DNA from: Chloroflexota bacterium
Lineage (GTDB): Bacteria > Chloroflexota > Limnocylindria > QHBO01
DNA length: 20,288 nt
Reading direction: 5' to 3'
NCBI GenBank assembly: GCA_005879775.1
Contig: VBJX01000011.1
Span: 1-20,288, forward strand
The position numbers were made by a program, and so were the translations under genes. The notes beneath the pieces were generated by a model. The model ran no database searches, was not told the origin of the DNA, and saw only the letters and a list, made by a program, of their open reading frames with translations. This document shows, piece by piece, positions 15,366 through 20,288 of the stretch. Each line of letters begins with the position of its first letter. The first letter of the stretch is position 1.

Positions 15366-16514
15366 TCAGAACGCCCAATGGCCGGCGGCGAAGCGTCCGG
15401 CGAAGTAGATCATCCCTGCCGCCGATACCACCGAGACGGCTGCCAGCACCCACCATCGTCGGCTGGCCAGACCCAGCGACACGTACAACGGGAACAGGGT
15501 CAGCGAGTAGCGCGGCACTGACAGCACGAACGAGGTGCTGACGAACAGGAGCCAGTTGCCTGCCATCCAGGCGAACCACGACGGGCGGAAACGCAGCGCC
15601 GCGTGGGCTGTCGCCGCCAGGCCGATCACGACGAAGAGCAGCTCCATCCATCCGTACATGAGGGCCGAATCGGGCACTCGATCCTGGGTGAAGCGCAACG
15701 TGGTCGCGATCCCATCCCAGGGCAGCGCCAGCGACTTGTACCACCAGTAGCGCTGCAGCGTGAGGAAGGCAAATGGGCTGCCGTAGACCGCCTGGTTGAC
15801 TGCCAGGTAGATCGCGAACCCGACCGGCACGAGGCCGATTGCCAGCCACTCCGCGCGGAGCCGCCGCTCGGCCGGGGAGCGTCGCAGCCATTGCGACCAG
15901 GCTTCGGCTGCCAGCGCCGGGACCAGGACCATGCCGTTGATGCGCGTCAGCGCAGCCAGACCGCCGAGGAGACCGGCCAGCCACCAGCGGTCAGTGCGCG
16001 CGGCAAGGAACGATCCGAGGACCAGCGCCATGAAGAGCGCCTCGGTGTAGCCGATGTGCAGGAAGTAGGCAGTCGGGAAGATGAGGAGGAACCAGGCCGC
16101 CCGCCAGGCCACGCCGGGATCCTCGTCCTCGCGGACGAGCCGATAGAGCAGCGGCGCGACGAACAGGGACGCGATGGTGGTGACGGCGAACGCCGACCAG
16201 ATCGGGTCGTCGAACAGCCGATTCACTCCGCCGACGACCCACGGGTAGAGCGGGTAGAAGACCATGAACAGGTCCAGGTCGCCATGCTTGCTCATGATCG
16301 GCAGGCCCGGGTCGTAGGCGGTGTAGCCGAAGGCCGCGATGTCGAGGTAGTGCGGCCCGTCCCATCGGTTCCAGATGGCCAGCGCACCCTCCGGCGAGTG
16401 GAGCGTGGCGTGCTCGAAGATCACGTACGCCAGGGCGCCGGCGACCAGAACCGCGAGCTTGACGAGGAGCGTGAGCCCGATGAGCCGCCGATCGGTCTGG
16501 TCGAGCAACGCCAT
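15366..16514 (-). CDS. PIG-V-like membrane glycosyltransferase (probable mannosyltransferase)
   Basis: Multi-pass GT-C-type membrane enzyme of about 382 residues, expected to use a polyprenyl-phosphate sugar on the outer face of the membrane. The first hydrophobic helix is at about residues 10-33; the loop after it carries NRWDGPHYLDIA..GY, the signature of the PIG-V / GPI mannosyltransferase 2 family and its bacterial relatives. Eight or more further hydrophobic segments follow, including ALFMALVLGSFLAA and WLAGLLGGLAALTRI. Two ATGs are possible: 16538, and 16514, which is eight codons inside. 16514 is preferred because TACACT ends 7 nt before it. Acceptor unknown; a cell-envelope glycan or lipid is likely. 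Confidence 0.85.
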   Translation of the reverse strand: MALLDQTDRRLIGLTLLVKLAVLVAGALAYVIFEHATLHSPEGALAIWNRWDGPHYLDIAAFGYTAYDPGLPIMSKHGDLDLFMVFYPLYPWVVGGVNRLFDDPIWSAFAVTTIASLFVAPLLYRLVREDEDPGVAWRAAWFLLIFPTAYFLHIGYTEALFMALVLGSFLAARTDRWWLAGLLGGLAALTRINGMVLVPALAAEAWSQWLRRSPAERRLRAEWLAIGLVPVGFAIYLAVNQAVYGSPFAFLTLQRYWWYKSLALPWDGIATTLRFTQDRVPDSALMYGWMELLFVVIGLAATAHAALRFRPSWFAWMAGNWLLFVSTSFVLSVPRYSLTLFPLYVSLGLASRRWWVLAAVSVVSAAGMIYFAGRFAAGHWAF

Positions 16515-16521
16515 GCGGCGC

Positions 16522-16527
16522 AGTGTA
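16522..16527 (-). promoter_or_regulatory. -10 hexamer TACACT, leaderless-type spacing
   Basis: On the minus strand TACACT ends 7 nt before ATG 16514 and there is no ribosome site. If used, it shifts the start from 16538 to 16514. Confidence 0.45.
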
Positions 16528-16541
16528 GGTGAGGCCATCGG

Positions 16542-16572
16542 TTGGACCCTTGCCGCAACCGGCTGCTAGACT
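16542..16572 (+). promoter_or_regulatory. Candidate tRNA-Pro promoter
   Basis: TTGGAC at 16542-16547 and TAGACT at 16567-16572 are 19 bp apart. Transcription would start near 16579, about 20 nt before the mature tRNA. The -10 is identical to those before metE and serA. Confidence 0.4.
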
Positions 16573-16599
16573 GCGGCTCCCATCCGGTGGTGGCGCGGT

Positions 16600-16676
<77 letters not shown>

Positions 16677-16701
16677 TAACCTCCCAAGCCCTGCTACGGC
16701 G

Positions 16702-16707
16702 TACAGT
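16702..16707 (+). promoter_or_regulatory. -10 hexamer TACAGT, leaderless-type spacing
   Basis: TACAGT ends exactly 6 nt before ATG 16714. No Shine-Dalgarno and no -35 are visible. The site lies 26 nt past the tRNA end, so the dioxygenase-like gene could be transcribed on its own. Confidence 0.5.
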
Positions 16708-16713
16708 CCAGGC

Positions 16714-17577
16714 ATGGACGAAGCCTTCGGTCTCGATTCGTCTCCCGCGCACGCGCCGGGTCTCGTGTTTGCCTGCATCGCGCCGCACGGATCCCTCGCG
16801 GTTCCCGAGGCCTGCGCCCCCGACGAGCGCGATCTCGCCCCCGAAACCCAGAGCGGCATGCGAGAGCTTGCCCGACGCTGTGAACGCGCCGCACCCGACG
16901 CGCTCGTGGTGCTGACCCCGCATGGGATCCACCTCGACGGCCACTTCGCGGTCGTTACGGCAGGCCGGGTGGCGGGCATGCTCGAGGACCTGCCAGCGGT
17001 GGCCGTCGACATGCCCGTGGCGCGCGAGCTCGCCCTTGAGGTCCTCGACGTCCTGAAGGAGGCGGACATTCCTGCGACCGGCGTGAGCTTTGGGCTCAAC
17101 GTGGCCGCCGACGCCGTGATGCCCCTTGACTGGGGGACACTCATCCCGCTCTGGTACCTCGGCGGTCGGCGCGATCCTCCCTGGCCGGTTGTCGTCATCG
17201 CGCCGGCCCGCGACCGCCCGCTAGCTGAGCACGTTGCTGCCGGCACCGCGATCGCCGATGCGTCGCTCCGCTCCGGCCTGCGCGTTGGGCTCGTAGCCAG
17301 CGCCGACCACGCACACACCTACCGTGCGGATGGCCCGTACGGCTTCCATCCCCGTGCCGGGGAGCTCGACGAGCAGATCGTTTCCGCCGTCCGCGAGGGC
17401 CGGCTCCGGTCGCTCCTCGATCTTGATCCGTTGCTCGTGGAGGCCGCCCGGCCTGACAGTTGGTGGCAGCTGCTCATGCTTGCTGGAGCCACCGGCGACG
17501 CCTGGCGGGCCGATCTGATCTCGTTCGAGGTCCCGACCTACTACGGCATGATCTGCGCCGCTTTCGAGCCGCCGTGA
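16714..17577 (+). CDS. LigB-type class III extradiol dioxygenase-like protein
   Basis: Member of the LigB / class III extradiol ring-cleavage dioxygenase superfamily, 287 residues. Family enzymes hold Fe(II) with two His and one Glu and open catechol-type rings; the MEMO/AmmeMemoRadiSam-B branch shares the fold but has another role. Visible here are IAPHG (His25), VLTPHG (His70), a central PLDWGTLIPLWYL segment, ASADHAH (probable acid-base His) and FEVPTYYGM near the C-terminus, with a Glu that could be the third ligand. These match the dioxygenase branch better than MEMO. Convergent with the DinB gene, 16 nt between stops. A functional link with the FAD hydroxylase 2 kb away is possible but unproven. 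Confidence 0.82.
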   Translation: MDEAFGLDSSPAHAPGLVFACIAPHGSLAVPEACAPDERDLAPETQSGMRELARRCERAAPDALVVLTPHGIHLDGHFAVVTAGRVAGMLEDLPAVAVDMPVARELALEVLDVLKEADIPATGVSFGLNVAADAVMPLDWGTLIPLWYLGGRRDPPWPVVVIAPARDRPLAEHVAAGTAIADASLRSGLRVGLVASADHAHTYRADGPYGFHPRAGELDEQIVSAVREGRLRSLLDLDPLLVEAARPDSWWQLLMLAGATGDAWRADLISFEVPTYYGMICAAFEPP

Positions 17578-17593
17578 TCGCCCCCCGACCCGG

Positions 17594-18142
17594 CTAGCCG
17601 GCGACTGCTGCGGGATCGTCCCGCCGCAGCAGAATTCCCAGGTACTCCTTCCACGGCCCGACATCGGCGTCATGCGAGCCGGCGAGCCCGGCATAGACCT
17701 GGCCAATGTGGTCCAAGTCATGAACGGCCCAGGTTGCCACGAGCTCGCGCAGTGTGACCTCGCCGAGCGAGGGATGGAGGCCGCGACGATCGAGGTCGTC
17801 GTCGCTCACCAGCTCGCCCAGCGCCGCCAGGTTGGCCGCGCGGAGCGCGGCGAAGCGCTCCACCAGGTCGTCGAGCGGAACGCCGGCATCGCGTTCCAGC
17901 ATCGCGAAGCGGTCGAAGCGGTCGAAGGCGCGCGAGGTTCCGTGGTCGAGGATGCGCCGGGTGCGGACCATCCAATCGGTCTCCTCGCCGGTGATCAGGT
18001 GGCCGACCACGTCGCGCGGGCGCCAGCCATCGGCGACATCAGGGGTATCGGTCCACGAATCAGGCAGGCCGATGAGCAGCGTACGGAGCACCTTCGGCGT
18101 GCGCGCCAGGAGCGCGGTCGTATCGGCCATGAAGCTCGTCAT
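17594..18142 (-). CDS. DinB / YfiT-like metalloprotein
   Basis: 182-residue protein of the DinB superfamily, four-helix proteins related to mycothiol- or bacillithiol-dependent transferases and the maleylpyruvate isomerase N-domain. VVGHLITGEETDW near residue 47 and AVHDLDHIGQV near residue 140 supply the three His of the usual metal site. ATG 18142 is chosen over Met5 (18130) because AATAAT ends 6 nt before it; no ribosome site is seen. The gene is divergent from a small unknown gene with only 58 bp between starts. Exact reaction unknown. Confidence 0.85.
   Translation of the reverse strand: MTSFMADTTALLARTPKVLRTLLIGLPDSWTDTPDVADGWRPRDVVGHLITGEETDWMVRTRRILDHGTSRAFDRFDRFAMLERDAGVPLDDLVERFAALRAANLAALGELVSDDDLDRRGLHPSLGEVTLRELVATWAVHDLDHIGQVYAGLAGSHDADVGPWKEYLGILLRRDDPAAVAG
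17605..17632. terminator. Hairpin at the meeting point of two convergent genes (weak terminator candidate)
   Basis: CTGCTGCGG at 17605-17613 and CCGCAGCAG at 17624-17632 pair perfectly around a 10-nt loop. It lies 28 nt past the stop of the dioxygenase-like gene and inside the last codons of the convergent DinB gene. Neither strand has a T-run after the stem, so it would need Rho or act only as an RNA end-stabiliser. A 12-bp palindrome CCGGCTAGCCGG (17590-17601) containing the DinB stop precedes it. Confidence 0.3.
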
Positions 18143-18148
18143 GACTGG

Positions 18149-18154
18149 ATTATT
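18149..18154 (-). promoter_or_regulatory. -10-like AATAAT for the DinB gene
   Basis: Minus-strand AATAAT matches TATAAT at five of six positions and ends exactly 6 nt before ATG 18142. It is back-to-back with the plus-strand TAGGAT at 18189-18194. Confidence 0.42.
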
Positions 18155-18188
18155 GCTCTACGCCTCGCCGTGCGAGGCCCCAGCGGGC

Positions 18189-18194
18189 TAGGAT
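18189..18194 (+). promoter_or_regulatory. -10 hexamer TAGGAT before the 63-residue gene
   Basis: TAGGAT ends 6 nt before GTG 18201. The AGGA inside it could instead serve as a ribosome site 7 nt from the start, so this case is ambiguous. Confidence 0.38.
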
Positions 18195-18200
18195 CGTGCC

Positions 18201-18392
18201 GTGGACGAGGTCGAGCGGGTTCGATACGTGGTCGATCGGGCAATCGCCCGAATCGCGCTTGAACCCCGCTACCGACCGCTCGCACGCCTGAGCGGCCCCG
18301 AGCTGCGCCGCCTCCTGGCCGAGGCGCACTACCGCGACATGCGCAACCTCAGGCGGGAGATCGAGGCGGAGGGCATTCGCGCCGAAGAATGA
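18201..18392 (+). CDS. Small charged protein of unknown function (63 residues)
   Basis: Not recognised. The 63-residue product is rich in Arg, Glu and Ala (about one third of residues charged), has no signal peptide or membrane segment, and looks largely alpha-helical (ELRRLLAEAHYRDMRNLRRE). Support for being real: a start-proximal TAGGAT as in neighbouring genes, a fit between two closely spaced genes on the same strand, and 21 nt to the next start. It could be a small DNA- or protein-binding helper for the YjbR gene that follows, but no motif shows this. Confidence 0.5.
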   Translation: MDEVERVRYVVDRAIARIALEPRYRPLARLSGPELRRLLAEAHYRDMRNLRREIEAEGIRAEE

Positions 18393-18401
18393 GCTGGCGG
18401 C

Positions 18402-18407
18402 TACGAT
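18402..18407 (+). promoter_or_regulatory. -10 hexamer TACGAT, leaderless-type spacing
   Basis: TACGAT ends exactly 6 nt before ATG 18414. It lies in the 21-nt gap after the small gene, so the YjbR gene may have its own leaderless transcript. No Shine-Dalgarno. Confidence 0.5.
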
Positions 18408-18413
18408 CCGTCG

Positions 18414-18785
18414 ATGGCTGACCCCGCCGACGTTCGCCGCATGGCGCTTGCGCTCCCCGAGACGAGCGAGGGCTCAGACGGCCTGCGTTTCTTCGTGGGT
18501 GGCAAGCAGTTCTGCTGGCCCTGGATGGAGCGCATCGACCCGCGGAAGCCGCGAGTGCCGAACAGCTCGGTGCTCGCCGTGCGTGTCGCCAATGAGCTCG
18601 AGAAACAGGGTCTCCTGGCGCTCGATCCGGAGGTCTTCTTCACCGAGCCGCACTACGACGGCTACCCCGCGGTACTGATCCGCCTGGCTGAGATCGATCT
18701 CGTCCTGCTCGAGCAGGTGCTCACTGACGCCTGGCGCGCCAGGGCGCCGCGGGGCCTGGTCCGGGCGCTCGGCCCGGCTCGCTGA
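18414..18785 (+). CDS. MmcQ/YjbR family protein
   Basis: 123-residue YjbR-like protein, a small fold often labelled DNA-binding, with no established biochemical role. Family pattern: N-terminal DVRRMALALPETSEG, a central GGKQFCWPWME strand, the conserved DPEVFFTEPHYDGYPAVLIRL (residues about 70-90), and C-terminal LEQVLTDAWRARAPRGL. Length is normal. The ATG follows TACGAT by 6 nt. The acetyltransferase gene starts 19 nt downstream, so the two may be cotranscribed. Confidence 0.85.
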   Translation: MADPADVRRMALALPETSEGSDGLRFFVGGKQFCWPWMERIDPRKPRVPNSSVLAVRVANELEKQGLLALDPEVFFTEPHYDGYPAVLIRLAEIDLVLLEQVLTDAWRARAPRGLVRALGPAR

Positions 18786-18804
18786 CCCGCGCGCCCCTTC
18801 GCCC

Positions 18805-19386
18805 ATGGCATCGACAAGCTTTCCCGTGGCGACCGAGCGGCTCCTGCTGCGCGTGTTCGCCGAGGAGGACCTTGAAGCCTTGTTCGACATCCAGAGCCGC
18901 GAAGAGGTCACCCGCCACCTCAACTGGGGACCGATGTCACGGGACGAGGCGCGCGTCATGCTCGAGCGGATCTCGAAGCTGACCGGCTTCGATGGCGAAG
19001 GAGATGGCCTCCGGCTGGCGGCGATCGAGAAAGCGAACGGCGCCCTGATCGGCGACGTCAGCCTGTGGCGGGTCAGCCGCGAGCACAACACCGCGGAGAT
19101 GGGCTTCGTCCTGCACCCGGACCACCAGGGGAAGGGCTATGCGTTCGAGGCGATGAGTGTGGTGCTCCGCATCGGGTTCGAGGAGGTCGGATTCCATCGG
19201 ATCGTCGGTCGCTGCGATGCGCGCAATACGCGCTCCGCCAGCTTCATGGAGCGGCTCGGCATGCGGCGCGAGGCGCATCTGCGCGAGAACGAACTGATCA
19301 AGGGCGACTGGACCGATGAGCTGATCTACGCGATGCTCGCTTCCGAGTGGGCCGGGCGGCAGACCGCGCGCGGCGCCCTCGGCTAA
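18805..19386 (+). CDS. GNAT N-acetyltransferase (RimJ/RimL type)
   Basis: 193-residue acetyl-CoA-dependent acyltransferase of the Acetyltransf_3 / RimJ-RimL group, which modifies protein N-termini or small amines. The start ATERLLLRVFAEEDLEAL is typical. The acetyl-CoA loop is LHPDHQGKGYAFEA, the Q-x-x-G-x-G/A type motif at about residue 110, and NTRSASFMERLGMRREAHLRE is the conserved C-terminal part. No ribosome site or start-proximal -10 was seen, so it is probably read from the YjbR transcript. Its TAA stop overlaps the TAG stop of the convergent cyclase-like gene. Substrate unknown. Confidence 0.9.
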   Translation: MASTSFPVATERLLLRVFAEEDLEALFDIQSREEVTRHLNWGPMSRDEARVMLERISKLTGFDGEGDGLRLAAIEKANGALIGDVSLWRVSREHNTAEMGFVLHPDHQGKGYAFEAMSVVLRIGFEEVGFHRIVGRCDARNTRSASFMERLGMRREAHLRENELIKGDWTDELIYAMLASEWAGRQTARGALG

Positions 19387-20189
19387 GTCCGCAGCGGCGG
19401 GAATCGACCCGGCAGGTCGGGGACACTCACCTGGAAGATCGCCTCCGCCTCCGGCAGGCCATGGAGGCGATGCTGACCGAGCTCGATGAACGAGACGTCG
19501 TCCGGCATCGGGCCATCCAGGTTGCGAAACGTCGCGCGCGACATGACGATCTGGCCGCCGTGGGCCGCCCCGGAGATCCTGGCCACTGCGTGCACCGCCA
19601 GCCCGACGTAGCCGCTCTCGGTCAGGGTCGGGCGTCCGCTGTGCAGCCCGATCCGCATCCGCACCGCGGCCCCGAGCGGCCATGCCTGCCTGCGCATGTC
19701 GCGCTGGATCGCCAGGGCGGCGGCGAGCCCCGCGGGCGCCTGCTTGAAGACGGCGAAGAACTCATCGGCGTGGGCGTCCACCTCGAGGCCCCCGCTGCGC
19801 CGGACGGAGAGGCGCAGGAAGCGACGCAGGTCGGCGATGAAGCTCGCGTAGCCGTCGCCAAGCTGACGGACCAGCCCGGTCGAGCCTTCGACATCGGCCA
19901 GCAGGAAGGTGACCCACCCGGAGGGCAGCCGGCGCGCGCCGCGCGACGAGAGCTGGCCGGTGATAAAACCGATCGGCACGATCCCGTGCTTCGCGGCCGC
20001 CTTTAACAGCTTCGTGCGCGCCCGCTCGCGCGATGCCTCGTCGTCGAAGATGACCTGGTTGAAGCGGGCGAGCGCGTTGCGCACGTGCGCGGCGTCGTGG
20101 ATCGGCAGGCGCCGCCGCCCGCCTGCGTCAAGGTAGGCGAAGGCGCTGTCCGGCAGTTGCGATCGCTTTCGTGCGGGGAGGGGCGCCAT
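19383..20189 (-). CDS. Class III adenylate/guanylate cyclase-like protein with extra N-terminal domain
   Basis: 268-residue protein. Residues 11-78 form a compact domain (DSAFAYLDAGGRRRLPIHDAAHVRNALARF, split here as DSAFAYLD and IHDAAHVRNALARF) that I recall from a DUF found in phage and bacterial proteins; that attribution is from memory. Residues 92-260 are a class III cyclase catalytic domain, with metal-binding Asp99 (FLLADVEGS) and Asp142 (HADEFF). Several usual positions differ: the purine-selecting Lys is Asp138, the glycines around Asp142 are Ala141 and Glu143, and the transition-state Asn is His in VHAVARI, while the Arg is kept. It may be a divergent cyclase or a nucleotide sensor. 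No membrane segment seen. ATG 20189 is preceded by a promoter candidate. Confidence 0.82.
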   Translation of the reverse strand: MAPLPARKRSQLPDSAFAYLDAGGRRRLPIHDAAHVRNALARFNQVIFDDEASRERARTKLLKAAAKHGIVPIGFITGQLSSRGARRLPSGWVTFLLADVEGSTGLVRQLGDGYASFIADLRRFLRLSVRRSGGLEVDAHADEFFAVFKQAPAGLAAALAIQRDMRRQAWPLGAAVRMRIGLHSGRPTLTESGYVGLAVHAVARISGAAHGGQIVMSRATFRNLDGPMPDDVSFIELGQHRLHGLPEAEAIFQVSVPDLPGRFPPLRT

Positions 20190-20202
20190 GATCTGTGAAC
20201 GT

Positions 20203-20232
20203 ACGATAGAGGCCGCGCAAGCGGCTTGACAA
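20203..20232 (-). promoter_or_regulatory. Candidate promoter for the cyclase-like gene
   Basis: On the minus strand TTGTCA (20232-20227) and TATCGT (20208-20203) are 18 bp apart. The -35 matches consensus at five of six positions and the -10 at four. Transcription would start about 6 nt before the ATG at 20189. Confidence 0.4.
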
Positions 20233-20256
20233 CGGCCGAGAGCCGAAGGAGGAGCG

Positions 20257-20288
20257 GTGCCATCCGCACAGGGTTCCGTGGTGATCCA
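20257..20288 (+). CDS. Start of an unidentified gene, cut by the window end
   Basis: GTG at 20257 follows AAGGAGGAG (20246-20254), a near-perfect ribosome site though rather close to the start, and the frame is open to the window edge (Met-Pro-Ser-Ala-Gln-Gly-Ser-Val-Val-Ile). A TTGACA at 20226-20231 lies upstream but no -10 follows at the right distance. It would be divergent from the cyclase-like gene. Product cannot be guessed from ten residues. Confidence 0.4.
   Translation, partial: MPSAQGSVVI

Noticed and set aside
20226..20231. Consensus TTGACA as a plus-strand -35 for the last partial gene
   Set aside because: No -10-like hexamer lies 16-19 bp downstream; the same bases serve better as the minus-strand -35 for the cyclase-like gene.

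Overview
The window is about 20.3 kb of dense, GC-rich bacterial DNA carrying 22 recognisable protein genes (one cut by the left edge), the first codons of a probable 23rd, and one tRNA. Base composition, frequent leaderless-type starts, and the family mix (DinB, YjbR, class III cyclase, PIG-V-like glycosyltransferase, cupredoxin) suggest a high-GC soil or water lineage such as a Chloroflexota or actinobacterial relative. That placement is inference; no marker gene in the window settles it. No phage, transposon, CRISPR or resistance elements were seen.

Left part (1-7300) is a sulfation region. Two tandem related sulfotransferases and a family-4 glycosyltransferase form a tightly overlapping operon, followed by a third, different sulfotransferase. 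Next come nrnA (DHH/DHHA1 phosphoesterase, a family that can hydrolyse PAP), then divergently sat and cysC, which make PAPS, and a SAM methyltransferase on the opposite strand. Read together, the locus can make the sulfate donor, use it on a (probably glycan) acceptor, and remove the inhibitory by-product PAP.

Middle part (7387-11993) is one-carbon and amino-acid metabolism: metE, a methylenetetrahydrofolate-reductase-like gene overlapping it by 1 nt, and serA. Serine-derived one-carbon units would pass through the reductase to methionine.

Right part (12037-20288) is mixed. A metallo-beta-lactamase-fold protein that has lost its second-zinc ligands is coupled to an FAD aromatic hydroxylase. 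Then follow a membrane-anchored amicyanin-like cupredoxin, a PIG-V-like membrane glycosyltransferase, tRNA-Pro(CGG), a LigB-type extradiol dioxygenase-like protein, a DinB protein, a 63-residue unknown, a YjbR protein, a GNAT acetyltransferase and a class III cyclase-like protein with an unusual active site and an extra N-terminal domain.

Two genome-scale habits stand out. First, many genes have a TAnnnT-like hexamer 6-7 nt before the start codon and no Shine-Dalgarno, pointing to leaderless mRNAs. Second, all five convergent gene pairs meet within -21 to +16 nt, leaving no room for ordinary terminators. No gene-free stretch exceeds 300 bases; the longest is 15131-15365, which holds a pair of DnaA-box-like repeats and a perfect inverted repeat.
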